Translations under genes and position numbers: made by a program
The notes under the pieces: generated by a model
The model's input: the letters and a program-made list of their open reading frames with translations, nothing else
Told to the model about the DNA's origin: nothing
Databases searched by the model: none
Assembly (NCBI RefSeq): GCF_050436995.1
Contig: NC_134767.1
Location: 7,130,001 to 7,194,000, forward strand
Reading direction: 5' to 3'
Length of the DNA: 64,000 bases
Source of the DNA: Anticarsia gemmatalis
Lineage: Eukaryota; Arthropoda; Insecta; Lepidoptera; Erebidae
Shown here: positions 11,873 to 23,595 of the stretch, one piece after another
Position numbering within the stretch: the first letter of the stretch is position 1
How the letters are laid out: the number at the start of each line of letters is the position of its first letter

Positions 11873-14446
11873 ACCAGACTAACCATACGACAAGAAGAAG
11901 TTTACTACTTTAAAGATACTAAATAGTATTTGGTAGTCAATGATTTTTCAATTAACTTAACGTTACCCTTATTTGTTATTTATTCAGTCCATTCATTCGT
12001 ATTAAATAATTAAACTCGCATTTTAAAGTTTGCTCATGATCTAGCATAAACTAGTCTACCGTAGTTTTTGGAAAGTCAACTTTAATAATATAGTAGTAAA
12101 GTTTATTAATCATAAAATATTCAGTGTAGTTAGCCCTGAACAAACTAAAGTGCTTTAGTTTGTTTGGGACTAACTAAATATAACTTACCTGTTGAATTCA
12201 CAGAAATAAATTAGGTATTATTTTAATTATTTATCTTACTTTTGTATGAAAAAGATGATTGATGCAGTTGTAAAAGAAGATATCGTGAGGGGTCTTTGCA
12301 GACTTGGGAGTTTTTTGTGGTAAATTTTTGAAGACAGACATAATTACTATAATTGCAACGTGATAAACTAGGTTTCACATTTTATACTGATATCAAAGTA
12401 CAACCAGTCCCGAAACAACTATTTGTGGATCGCACAAATAAATTGTTCCGTGTGAAAATCGAAACTCCAACCTCCGGACGACATAGCAGCGGCATGGTCT
12501 CCTCAACTACTGCGCTACGGAGGCAGTCTGTAACCAATCATTCCAAGGCACAACTCCTGCACCGAAAACTAATAATAGCAGCAAATCAATTACATGTGCA
12601 GTCTTATTAATATGTACATATATTGAATTTAATCTCAACGCAATCAATATACACAGTAGAAGCGCTTACAATAGCTTACATACAGTCGATTGCACCGCTC
12701 TACCAAATGCATAGTAAACCGAGACTGTCTGAAACATACGCCAAGTTGCAAGCGAACCTTGCCAACAACTCATTTAAGTCGCGGAACCTTCTCGAATGAG
12801 TGTCACTTTGAAACTCGAAGCACAATCAGTTAGTAGACGAACTTGAAAAATTGGCAAATTATCTGTAGTCATGTTATCTTGATGCAATATTTTTTGAGTA
12901 CTTGCATTACTTTAATAGGATTTTACACGCGTAAAATACTATACTATATATAAAGTATTTTAACCTTACGAATTTTATTTATGTGTTTATAAATTTTACC
13001 AGAAAAAAATATTTCAGTTCGAAATCTCAACTCATAATAATGTTTTTTTAGAAACTCCAATACTCAAAGACGTTAAAACTAAGCGGCCACCCATCTTTAG
13101 ACTGTCCGCGCTAACGATGATTAACTCCTCGGTTGTGTACTCGCAAGCGAAACTAGTTATAAAATACTAGCTGACAAAACCGGTTTGTTGTGACATTATA
13201 TACTTATGTGCTGTTAAAAACTTGTATACAAATAATATCTAACAGGAAAATAGTTTGTTGAAGGTTTTTTTTTATTTGAAATTGCTGTTAGGTATATGGT
13301 ATTTCCAAGACGTCAACAAGAATAAAAAATAAACAAACTTAACGTGGAAATGATTTATATTTGGGTTTTGTCGTTTGTAGTGGTATTTCCTGCAAGGGTT
13401 TTCCCGAATTTTAAATGATTTTGTTGCGATAAGTATTCTTGAGTGAGTTGCCAATACCGGCTAGAATAGTTCTAAGAATATACTTCGTAATTTACGACTT
13501 GAGCGAAAAGAAACCGGTTCGTAAGCAAAACTAACATTATACTAATATTTGCAGAACGGTGTGAAGGTTCATAGCTCTTTCTACAAAAAGCCTCTGGATG
13601 GCTTTTAATAATTTGACATAAAGATAGTTTATATCCTTGATTAACACATAGACTTTTAACAACCAAGTTGTGCCATACAGGCGAAGTAGCATTTCTCAGG
13701 TGGTCAGTAATATACAGGTAAACTAAAAGAAACAGCCTGCTTATAGTTTAAGATATTTAAAAACGAGAAAATAAAACATGTTTACATGATATATGCAAAC
13801 ATAAAAGAAGAAACAAATCTTAGTAGGGGTAATATAAGTGCAGAACAACTCCTATTGTTGACAAGTCGCCAAAAACAAGGTCTTATCAGGTCGCTTCAAT
13901 GCGCTACTCGCTAGTTCTCAACTCATTCCGTTTGTTTCCATTGTTTTGTTTACAACTATCTTTGTAGAATATCGTGACACTGTGTGATTGTGAAGTTTAA
14001 TTATTTCCAAAATGGACCTTATTTTTGCTTGCAGCTTTAGTCGCGTAATCCAGTACCGCGATTCTCTACCACTATCGACTACCGACAACCGGCTGGCTGT
14101 CGAAATTTTTTTGCAGTACATTCTAAATGTCAAACTCTCGATACTCGAAAGTACCGACTGTACAGAATCGTGCTACAGTTTGTGACCAGTAATAAAGTCT
14201 TATATTCTTTTTAAGATTTCAAACTATCGCGGTTTGTACACTTAATACAAAATTGTGTGTCTTAAAAAAGATGAGAATTTGACATGTACTCTATCATTTT
14301 GATATAATACATCAAAATCGCTTCAGCCTTATAAATAGCGTTATAGTAAACAAATTTAATATGCAAATAGACAGACAGTACGAAATTTGCTTCTATATCA
14401 TAACTACTGGTACGGATAGCAAGGTAGTAAGGATTAGGAAACTCTA
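11873..14446. other. Gene-free stretch with SINE and repeat fragments
   Basis: No coding exon is supported. A minus-strand tRNA-SINE head lies at 12480-12545 (reverse complement 'gactgcctccgtagcgcag'). The segment at 12126-12210 is related to 15300-15390 ('gggactaactaaatat', 'cttacctgttgaa'). Open frames at 12353, 13272, 13472, 13918 and 14262 look like chance frames or lie in repeats. Confidence 0.4.
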
Positions 14447-14716
14447 ATGCCACCAAAAACATTCTGTAAAAACCTCAAGTCTCGCCGTAAAAAGTTGTGA
14501 GATCTATATAATACCAAGTTGATTCCCGATGGCCAGGTCGGTCTATTTGTTTTAAAGGTATTTTTTTTTAATTGGCATGATAATAACATACGTAATAACT
14601 TAAGACAGAAGGTCCTTTAAGTAGAGACCAAAAAGATTAATCGACTTGGTATTATATAGATCTCACAACTTTTTACGGCGAGACTTGAGGTTTTTACAGA
14701 ATGTTTTTGGTGGCAT
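14447..14716. mobile_element. Fold-back (long inverted repeat) element, shorter copy
   Basis: Both ends read ATGCCACCAAAAACATTCTG inwards. The arms are about 75-80 bp and nearly identical (the left arm has 'caagttgatt' where the right arm gives 'caagtcgatt'). They surround a core of about 110 bp that includes 'tttttttttaattggcatga'. A longer copy lies at 50590-51090. No open frame. It sits directly against the repeat at 14717-15215. Confidence 0.8.
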
Positions 14717-15215
14717 TTTATTTTCTACAGTAATAATAATTCATTAACTGCAAATGTAACCTTGTAATCGTTTACATTTATATGGGATTACAAAGTTATT
14801 GTTGCAGTTGGTGTATTTAGAAAACTGGACCGAAATTAGAAAATATTAAATTTTTCCCATGATGAAGACACTAAACCCTATTTGTATTCTAAATTTTAAG
14901 CTTCTAAGTCTGCTAGAAGTACCTTAGACTTTTGATGATCGGTGAGTCAGTGAGTCAGTGAATCAGTGAGTGACAAAATTCAAAATTTTAACAAGTTGTC
15001 ATTCTTAAACTACTGGTTCAAATTGACTGAAATTTTGAATATACCGTGTTTATACAATGACTAATTAGTTGCTGAAAATCCAGGCTTCTTGTTTTATCCA
15101 CAACGAAATTATAGGGGTGTCAAAAATAGCCCGAATTGCTTCGAGAAAAGGATGTTACGGCCGTGCCGCTTTTTTTTTGCTCGACTTGCGGGGGCACTTC
15201 CGTGCCCCCAGATAT
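14717..15215 (+). repeat. Interspersed repeat ending in a GC hairpin (copy A)
   Basis: This segment reappears almost in full at about 52230-52748, and its first part again at 51268-51405. Landmarks are a GTGAGTCAGT tetranucleotide run (14941-14974) and the 3' end 'gggggcacttccgtgccccc' followed by agatat, a strong GC stem-loop. The terminal hairpin recalls a Helitron-like 3' end, but the CTRR ending is missing, so I leave the class open. No intact frame. Confidence 0.7.
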
Positions 15216-16260
15216 TCTCTCCATAATTTCTAGAATCATTAACTTAGTTCTACGATAAAGTAGAATAAAGCCAAAATATTATAATGAAATATCCGTAATA
15301 CCTAGTTAGCTTCGAACACAGTGCTTCGGTTTGTTCGGGACTAACTAAATATGGCTTTCAACTTACCTGTTGAAGCCGCTGAAATATTTCAGAATTTGAA
15401 TTAGTCTATCTATTTAAATAGAGTTAAATTCCTGATGATTATGAGAAGGGTATATACCTATATCTGGCGGCGTAAATCGATTGAAATGGAGTATATGACG
15501 AGATACTAGAAAAAATCTTGTCTGTATGAAATATAGGTATATCGCTAATGCTTTGCTAAATATCTTTAATTAAATCATTCTTCATTCAAATTATAAGGAC
15601 ACAACATATGTATGACTCAACTATCAAGAATAATGAGTAAAGGAGTAAAGAGAAAAAAGAGTTTAATTTGACTAATATATAGTCGAATACAATTATATTG
15701 TATGATCGTTATAGAAAACGATATTTCCACGGATTGTGGAAAATGGCGTTCTTTAGTTAGCCTTTAATTTGACCATAGAAACAACATGCCACCAATTATT
15801 ATTGTTGTATTTCATAAAATAAAATGCTGGCGATATGTGTAGCTTTAATTAGACGCCAATCAAATTGTGAACAAAAACCATATCGCTAATTAAGAAAATG
15901 ATATCCGTTTAAACTATTGAAAATAAAATGTGAATATATAAATAACTTCGTGAATGTCAGAGACGAAATAAATACCAATAAAAAGGATTAAATATAAGAG
16001 AAGATTATTTCATCAAGTTTTTCCGAAAAAAATAAAGAAAACAATATAGCTATAATTTGGATATTCTACTTCTATCGAGGTCCACTCAAAAAGTATTTCA
16101 TGAGAAATACTTTTTGAGTAAAGTTGAAATTGTGTTATGAATCGGGAAGGCTTAAAAACTTTGGGAGCTTGAATCTCGATTGCTCTTTTACTTAATTGTG
16201 TGAATAGAGTGGCGATCTTAAATAAATTGAGACTTCTACCAAGACAATATACTCTTAGCA
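15216..16260. other. AT-rich non-coding stretch
   Basis: No exon is supported. The open frame at 16013-16261 (minus) has no family signal, and its first codons overlap the Helitron that starts at 16261. Confidence 0.4.
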
Positions 16261-16406
16261 TCTGACTAATATTATAAATACGAAAGTTTGGATATTTTAA
16301 TGTTTGTAACTTATCACATAGATAGTTTAAAGCTGGGATAAATATATGGGCAATTTTTTATCTCGGAGTATCTTTACACGCGGACGAAGTCGCGAGTGAA
16401 ATCTAG
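16261..16406 (+). mobile_element. Short non-autonomous Helitron, second family
   Basis: It starts TCTGACTAATATTATAAATA and ends in 'cgcggacgaagtcgcgagtg' followed by aaatCTAG: TC...CTAG ends with a GC-rich hairpin before the 3' terminus. It is related to 41884-42055 (minus) and 51498-51907 (plus). It has no coding capacity and ends about 140 bp beyond the polyadenylation signal of serpin gene S1. Confidence 0.6.
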
Positions 16407-16544
16407 TTATGCTCATCATAAATTTTCGTATAGGAAATCAATGCAAGTTGAAATGTCATGCTGACATTTGGACGATAGCATTATGCAACAAAAGTTCAAG
16501 ATCAATATTAAAAATGCATATTTAACACACAAATAATTTACCAC

Positions 16545-16550
16545 TTTATT
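16545..16550 (-). terminator. Polyadenylation signal AATAAA of serpin gene S1
   Basis: TTTATT on the plus strand reads AATAAA on the minus strand, beginning only four bases past the S1 stop codon (16554-16556). The 3' untranslated region would be very short. Confidence 0.6.
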
Positions 16551-16553
16551 AAA

Positions 16554-18256
16554 TTAGTCTGTATAAGTTGGTTTTGTGACAGCGGCGGCCATTATGCAGG
16601 TGTAAGTTTCTGCGTCGAACAGCGCGAAAAGGAATGGTTTGTTCGCTATAAAGTCTTGAACGAATATAGAGTCGAAACCTAGGATGTCTACGTCGGGATA
16701 TTCTTCTTCAGGGGCTGATGGTGTCAGGCCAGGCTGGTCCAAAGATAAGGTGGCTCGTTGCACGTAGTCACTTGGTAACGCGGCCGGGTCTGATAGGTTC
16801 CTGTGGTAAATTTTATCATTTTTAAGAAAAGAATATTTATTTTAAACTTTATATACTTTATATAGCGGTGCATGAAGGCGGACTTAATGCCAGGGATATG
16901 GTTGAGGTATTTTACTCGGTATTCTCTAGTTCGCGAGTAAGAAACTTTACAATCGAATTTATATTCTCTCTATGTACTCACATAATGGAAAATAGAGAGA
17001 AAATTATGACATTTGACAGATATGAAAATATAAAGGGTATCACTGTTCAAAAGGTTTTTGTCACAAGCAACTAATACAAAGCAAATTTTTATCGAACAAG
17101 ATTCACAATCTCCATCGCAATTAAAACATAATAATACAGGTTTGTATATTATTAAATTTTATAGACGGATTTTTAGATAATGGTAAGAAAATAAACAAAC
17201 TCGACAACATTGCGTCAAGGTTAAAACATTAGGTCATCACACTCACATAAAAAAACTAAAAAAAGTTGCTTACCCAGTCCATTTTGGATCTGTCCATAGT
17301 TTATCCACTTCATAACCGTCCAAAATATTTTTTATATTGGTCTCTGAAGTCAAAGTTATTTTGGGTAGAGAGATACTTATAATTTCACTCAGTCGACAAT
17401 CCTGCAAGAACTCATCTACGACTGACGGTTTAATGCTCTTTACAGAGTTTTGCACAGGACCATTGCCTTGTATCATACCGAAGACCATACGATAACGGTC
17501 ATTTTCTCCTACAGGCAATTCTATCGCTAACGTATTCACACTCCTGACATACGCCATCCTTACTCGTCTTTTGACCGTCATGAGATCAACCGAACCTATT
17601 TTCTCTCCAGCCTGACTATAGAACGGAGCCCGTTCTTCGACGGCATCTTCAAAAGCAGTTCCCCAAAGTCCTTGGTAATCCACTGCATCAAGTAACACGG
17701 AATTTCCTCTTATATCAAAGTTGTTCAACTGCGCAGAACTTATTCTTCTCATTTCTTTCAGTGAAGTTCCAGGGTCTGCTCTCAAAGGTGCAGAGACGAT
17801 ATTGATCAGAGAATTTTGTGTGATGAAGTCGTAACATACTGGATTTATTTGCACTCCATCTCGTAAGACTAACAACCGCGTGCTTACAACAGAAACATCA
17901 TTGCTGGAACTGAATCGTCCAGTCGCTAGCTTATAGAACTTTATCCGTTCACAAGGATCTCTAGGTAGTTCAAGTAATTCTAGTAATGCTTCTTGTTCAG
18001 TTGCTTCAGCGCCTTCTGCAATCGTGGCTAGAGTGATCCAGGCTGATAACGGAGACAACACATACTGGTTGCTATTTTGGAAGAACCCTCTCTTAAATGT
18101 TTTAACTAAAAAGCTGTGTAAAGCCGCACGGAACTCTTGTAAAGTTTCTTTAGAAATTTCTTCGTCGTTTTCACATGATTGCAGTCCAGTTGACACGGCT
18201 TGAGAATTAACATTTATTATAATACCACATAACACTATCACAACAAAAGTCTTCAT
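16554..18256 (-). CDS. Secreted serpin-fold protein S1 (two exons, probably non-inhibitory)
   Basis: Exon 1 is 18256-17274 and exon 2 is 16800-16554, joined at GG|GTAAGC ... CCACAG|G in phase 2; the product is 409 residues, a usual serpin size. The signal peptide is MKTFVVIVLCGIIINVNS. Serpin landmarks: YVLSPLSAWITLATIAEGAE (about residues 65-85), the breach/shutter segment GLWGTAFEDAV (195-205) and the C-terminal FIANKPFLFALF (378 on). The hinge begins at Gly352 and reads GLTPSAPEEE, where inhibitory serpins have a run of small residues after GTE. I therefore infer that loop insertion into sheet A is impaired. S1 is closest to S2, its divergent neighbour. The role is unknown; silk-, haemolymph- or seminal-fluid-type serpins are possible homes. 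Confidence 0.9.
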
Positions 18257-18281
18257 TTTGAAACACGAACAAACGTCCAGC

Positions 18282-18294
18282 TATATTATAAAGC
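18282..18294 (-). promoter_or_regulatory. Possible TATA element of serpin S1
   Basis: On the minus strand CTTTATAATATAG lies 26-38 bases before the ATG. A start about 30 bases downstream would leave an almost leaderless mRNA, so either this is not the element used or the leader is extremely short. Confidence 0.25.
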
Positions 18295-19843
18295 GGTGAA
18301 CTACTGCAGTGATTTACATTTTTAATTTTATTTTATAGGTCATAGATGTATAAAATATCGATAAAAGCCTGTTGTTATAAGGAAAAAACAAGTTCCGTGT
18401 CATCCTTGATCGTTGACGTAACGTGTTGATACAAAATTCCGAATTATGAATGTCGTTTCTATCGTTTTGCTAGAAATTTAAATTGCAACACTGCATTTGT
18501 GTAGTAGAGTGCAGAAGGCCTTATCATTGCATAATTACAAGTCAATGGCTTTTTTATAGCTGTTATTCACTGTAAAGGATTAAAGACGTCGTAGGTTCAA
18601 TGTCAGGGTATTATAAATTACTATTTAACCAACGTGACTCCGCTTGCATGCAATCCAATTTAGGTAAAAGAAGTTTATATTTGACTCTGGTCAGTCAGGG
18701 TCGTCCACTATCAGCATACTCAATTTCATCAAAATCGGTGCAACTGGTTGCTATGGCAGTCATAAACGTGTAACAGACAAACTTAAACATATTCAAATGG
18801 ATAAATTTTAATATGTTTTCTATTTTGTAAGTATTTTCAAAATAATTCTCATTTTTACTTTGAAGACGTTAAACAAGTTTTCTTTTTATTTCCAACAGTG
18901 GTTTTACCGCCCAGATGATTCCATAGAACAGATAGGAAAGAATTACGAGAATTTAAGCTGTATTTTTCGAATAATTTAATATATTTTTTAGAATTTTGCA
19001 GTTGAAGTGTTGCCTTTTAATTTTGTTTTTCACGAAACAGAAGTTTTTAGTTGGAATTTCATATTATAAATTCTAGGAAAATTATATTTTATGAAGTTTT
19101 ACAACAGCTTGTAAATATCAAACAATTTATGGGAGTTTTGAGGTTCACTCACTAGGAAAAACCCAAAGTAAATTAACGAATATCTTACTCATACATCATA
19201 ATAAAACGAGAATATTTATGACCAATACCTACTACACTCCATTCGTAGTTGTGTACTGACTAGAGTTCACGAAGCAGTAGCTCCATCTCGTTCTATCCAA
19301 GCCGAAAGGACTGAGAGAGATATAATATATAGCTTCTAAAAACAGTATGATCGATGTGCAAATAATATACTCATAATAAATAAAGCTGACGTCATCATAC
19401 TCAAGCATCACGGAACTTGTTTCTTTAGCACATATCATCTGTATACTCTACTAACGCCCGCCCGCAACTTTGTCTGCGTGGATTTTAGTATCAAGCTCCA
19501 CCCTTGTTTAGTAATAGCGTGATGTTAAATTGCTAATATTCTTCCTCAAATGGACAACACAAAAATAATTTTCAACTTCTATACCGCAGTCTTACCGACG
19601 GGTATCGCGTTCTAAACCAGGTAACTGGGTTGTGGAGGTCCGGTAAGTAGACGCTCCATATAAAATACTGGTATTCAGCTGCAGTCGGTGAGACTGGAAG
19701 CCGACTCCAACAAAGTTGGAAGAAAGGCTAAGCTGATGATGATACTGCAGGTCCTGAGATAAGCACGTTCAAACAAACAAACTTTACATTTGTATATTAC
19801 TGGTTAAAGATAATGATAAAATGATTGGTTTAGTAGATACTGC
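18295..19843. other. Shared upstream region of divergent serpins S1 and S2
   Basis: About 1.6 kb separates the two start codons, which point away from each other. It contains repeat fragments: a LINE or SINE 3' piece around 18655-18790 ('catcaaaatcggtgcaactg'), a Helitron-type end around 19455-19500 ('gcccgcaactttgtctgcgt'), and the lepidopteran repeat 'ctggaagccgactccaacaa' at 19690-19740, repeated at 37448-37500. A minus-strand open frame at 19232-19438 is not supported. Confidence 0.45.
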
Positions 19844-19915
19844 TATATACTAAAGTAAAAACCAAAGGCATATTAGTTGTACATCGTTACGTAACTGTAC
19901 TCAGACGTGTTTAAA

Positions 19916-21715
19916 ATGAAGTTATTAGTTTTAAATCTTGCAGTATGTGTCGTCACAGCAAAAGTTGCAAGAGCCACAGAAGTGTTATCATGTGATTTTG
20001 ATAAAGAACTAATTCGGAAATACCGGAATGCAGTGGACAGTTTCAACGCTCATCTCTCCAAAAATGTATATGAACAGAATAACCACTTTGTTTATTCACC
20101 ACTATCAATTTGGATCGTACTGGCCACTATCGCAGAAGGCACAACAGAAGCTAAACAAGAAAAGTTATTGCAACTACTAGGGCTGCCGAAAGATCCATGC
20201 CATCGGAACAAGTTCTACCAGCTAGCAGTCAGTCGGTTTACTTCAAATAATGACGCTTCTATTCTTAGTACTCGTTTATTAGCTATTGATAACCATGTAA
20301 CTATCAATCCAGTATTTGAAGAGAACATTTCTAAACATTCCCTACTTCAAGTAGTGTCGGAACCATTAAAAGAAGATCCTAAAAAAGCTTTGGAGAATTT
20401 GAAACAAATGACATCAGCTGATTTGTCACATCTGGACATGAGTGGGAACTCCGTTCTCCTTGATAAAGTAGACTTTGAAGGTCTTTGGAGCACAGCATTT
20501 GAAGATGCCATAGAAGAACGTGCACCATTTTACAGTGTTACTGCAGAAAGACTAGGATCAGTTGATTTTATGAGAGTGAAACGGCGAGTGAGGATGGGAT
20601 ACATTCCAAGTATGGATACTGTAGGTATTGAATTGGCTGTAGGGAAAAACGACAGCTATCGAATCGTGTTTGGTATAATTCCGGAGACTCAAAATGTACA
20701 AACATCTCCTAATTTAATTGATGGTTCAAATATAGATGAGTTCTTAAGAAATGCCGAAGAAAGTTATTTTATAAACATCGCTATACCTCGTATGAATTTG
20801 ACCTCAGAGATTAATGTAAAGAAGCTATTGGACGGTCTTGGTGTTGATAATTTATGGACTGAGTCTACATGGACTAGGTAAGTTAAAAATAATTTTGTTT
20901 ATATCTGAATGGTGATTAGTATTTTTAGAATTGAAGATATATTCGATCTTAACTATTCAGACAGATTATATAACCGTGACGAAATGTCAGAGAACGAGTA
21001 GATAATTATGCAAATTAAAAATATTATTCCGGTATCTAACTAAAAACATAATATAAAATGTATTTGATGGCTTAATCGGATTTGGTACATTAAAGGATTA
21101 AATCGAATTAAGCCATATGCATACTTTTTTCACGTATGTAATAAAATTTATATAAAACACTAATATTTTTACCTTTAGATTTTACAACGAAAAGATACAA
21201 GCAGTCGAAATGATAACCAAAGGTTGACTGCTAAAAAACGCCTTGATGCATTAATCCCCGGTACATGCATCAAGGCGGCCACATTTAGCGGTAGTTTATC
21301 TATACAATAGCGTTTAAACTCATACAAAAAAACGCTATTGAAAAGATAAACTACTGCTTAACGTACTCAGAAACCGGGTATAAGTCCGCCTATTTACCAC
21401 TACTACTAAAGCTTAAAGAAATAAATAATGTTCTTCCTTTCGAAGTCGGTAAACAAACAAATTTTCCACAGAAACATATCAGAACCAGCTGCCTTACCAA
21501 GTGACTTCGTACAACGAGCAACTCTATCACTGAACCAGGCTGGTCTCAAACCTCCTCCACCGATAGAACCGCCCTCCAACTTGGACGTGATAGGCTTTGA
21601 CCCCAGATATTCAGAGTTCATTGCCAATAGACCGTTCGTGTTCGGATTGTTTGACGCGGAGACGTACACTTGTATCATGGCTGCAGCTTTTATGACACCT
21701 ACTTATGTGGATTAA
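19916..21715 (+). CDS. Secreted serpin-fold protein S2 (two exons, probably non-inhibitory)
   Basis: Exon 1 is 19916-20877 and exon 2 is 21472-21715, joined in phase 2 at AG|GTAAGT ... CCACAG|A; 401 residues. The first ATG is 19916; an upstream GTG in frame is not a plausible start. The signal peptide is MKLLVLNLAVCVVTAKVARA. Landmarks: FVYSPLSIWIVLATIAEG, GLWSTAFEDAIEERAPF, INIAIPRMNLTSEINVKKLL and FIANRPFVFGLF (370 on). The hinge at Gly345 reads GLKPPPPIEPP, four prolines in a row, so I predict a non-inhibitory loop. N-glycosylation sequons NLT and NDS are visible. The intron (594 bp) holds a palindromic MITE. S2 is most similar to S1. Confidence 0.92.
21255..21380. mobile_element. Palindromic MITE with TAA target duplication (copy 2)
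   Basis: It lies in the intron of serpin S2. It has arms of the same family as 6834-6940 (acatttagcggtagtttatc left; inverse right, ending aaaccgggta) and is flanked by TAA at 21252-21254 and 21381-21383. The left tip is rearranged: the usual ttctgaggt is replaced by a segment containing tgcatcaagg, the inverse complement of ccttgatgca just outside the element (21241-21250). Confidence 0.75.
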
Positions 21716-21724
21716 CTGTTTTTA

Positions 21725-21730
21725 AATAAA
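21725..21730 (+). terminator. Polyadenylation signal of serpin S2
   Basis: AATAAATAAA begins ten bases after the S2 stop codon, the same compact 3' arrangement as S1. Confidence 0.65.
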
Positions 21731-21734
21731 TAAA

Positions 21735-22261
21735 GATAAAATCCTTTATTGTCTTATCTTTTGATTCTAAGGTCTAAAAGACTAGCATCATCTTGTAAAA
21801 CTCGGTGCTAAGAATCCACGGTTTTTTTAAGACAAACTCTCCAAGAAATTAACAATGCTTGCCTCATGGGGATTTAACCAAACATACAAATATCAGACAC
21901 AAAAAAGAAAGATCGCAACGAATTGTGGATCACACAAATATAAGCCAAAACGTAAGGCATTCTAAGATAAAATGCGTGTTCGCGTTGATTCCAGTATTCT
22001 ATTATATCGTAGGTACTTATTAAAACAGGAATAAAAAATACATATAACAAAAACACGCTTATACGTATTCAAATGACAATTTAACTAAATAAATGGCACA
22101 TTAAAATAATTGATCTTGTTATTGATCCCGACCTTTTAATAAAATCTGTAAGACATAAATCTGATACACATATTATTTTTATTTTGTTGCACCACAAAAA
22201 TGCAATTTATTAGTTTGTTTGGTGGATTTCTGTTATTTTTAGTCTCAATATTATATTCAAA
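21735..22261. other. Intergenic; fragment of an inverted-repeat element at about 21940-22016
   Basis: The fragment reads 'aaaacgtaaggcattctaag ... gttcgcgttgattcc', ending 'agtattctattata'. It matches one end of the element at 31966-32118 and another partial copy at 44795-44852. No gene is seen. Confidence 0.5.
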
Positions 22262-22504
22262 TCTATACTAATATTATAAAGCTGAAGAGTTTGTTTGTTT
22301 GTTTGAACGCGCTAATCTTAGGAACTACTGGTCCGATTTGAAAAATTATTTCAGTGTTAGATAGTCCATTTATCGAGGAAGGTTATAGGCTATATATCAT
22401 CACGCTACTACCAATAGGAGCAGAGTACCAGTGAAAAATGTTACAAAAACGGGGAAAATTTTTAACGCTTATGTAACGCAAGCGAAGTTGCGCGGGTCAG
22501 CTAG
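22262..22504 (+). mobile_element. Short non-autonomous Helitron
   Basis: Same family as 4191-4449: it starts TCTATACTAATATTATAAAG and ends GCGCGGGTCAGCTAG. It lies between serpins S2 and S3. Confidence 0.75.
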
Positions 22505-23540
22505 TGTAAAATAATCTTACGGCTGTACAAAAGGAATATCGTACAAATTTTGAGTGCTGCTGAAAAGTATATCTGTTGCTACAATACACGTTAAAGTGAG
22601 AAGGAGTGTCTATTGTCCTAGGTTCACGGCTGGTGGACGCTTACAAAGTTACGGTATTAGACCATCACTGACCCGCACTTATGCAGCTGACGGTAACCTG
22701 TCTGATACTGAACTTTTTGGGAGTACGTAAAACGATTAACTATAATCTAGTTAAACCATGAATGCTAAGGAATTTTGCTAAGTTGTCGGACTTAAGAGAT
22801 GCTTAAAGTTGATCGACGTTTCTCCATTGAGTTATAAGTTGATTGTTGATTTGAAGTTGAGTTGATCAAGAATAAGAATATATTTATTTGCAAAAATGTG
22901 GACTCCCTACAAGGTGTTACTATTATTACTAATAGGTTACTACTGCAAGTAATCCCTCATTAACACACATTTATACAAGATTCTCATACTTCTATTATAG
23001 AGGATTCCTACAATTATAATATTAATTTCTATGTGTAGTTCTCTTTACGATGTTTTCCACGTTTTAATGTTGCGTAATTAATATGTTAATGACTATTACA
23101 AAACTGTAATTGCAAGTAATTAGAGGTAATTCAACTAACCTTTAATAACCTTTCTTATATTAGAAGCCACGTTTTAAACCGGTACATACTAGCTTTGGTC
23201 AGTGACATTGTCTGCATGAAAAGTATACTACCCTAAATCAAGTCATAAACTATCTTTGTATCAAAGTCTGTTTAGTAATGTAGGCTAGATCGAGTAACAA
23301 ACATACAAGTTCTTATCTCAGTATCGAAATTATCGCATTTTAATATTAATATTGACGCTAGATTACTGGTAATAAGCGAAATATTCTGATTTTTTTGCGG
23401 CATCTATAACTGTCCTGTGTTTTTTTATATTGTCCCGTATAAGACATATTACTAATTAATTCACTAATGGCAAAACATTGTTTTATTTGGCATTTGTTTT
23501 TCGATACAAACATAATGGAAGGTCAGAAGCACATTAATGT
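22505..23540. other. Intergenic upstream of serpin S3
   Basis: AT-rich with no exon or complete repeat that I recognise; it presumably carries distal regulatory sequence of S3. Confidence 0.4.
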
Positions 23541-23576
23541 TATAAAAGCCCTCTGTATGCTAATAAAATACAGTTG
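23541..23576 (+). promoter_or_regulatory. Core promoter of serpin S3 (TATA plus initiator)
   Basis: TATAAAAG begins at 23541, and an arthropod-like initiator ACAGTT has its A at 23572, 31 bases downstream. The ATG follows at 23596, giving a leader of about 24 nt. Confidence 0.5.
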
Positions 23577-23595
23577 TGCTCTAACTATCTAAAAT

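Noticed and set aside
15181..15210. Bacterial-type terminator hairpin
   Set aside because: The GC stem-loop gggggcac...gtgccccc is the end of a dispersed repeat (also at 52726-52745) in a eukaryotic genome.
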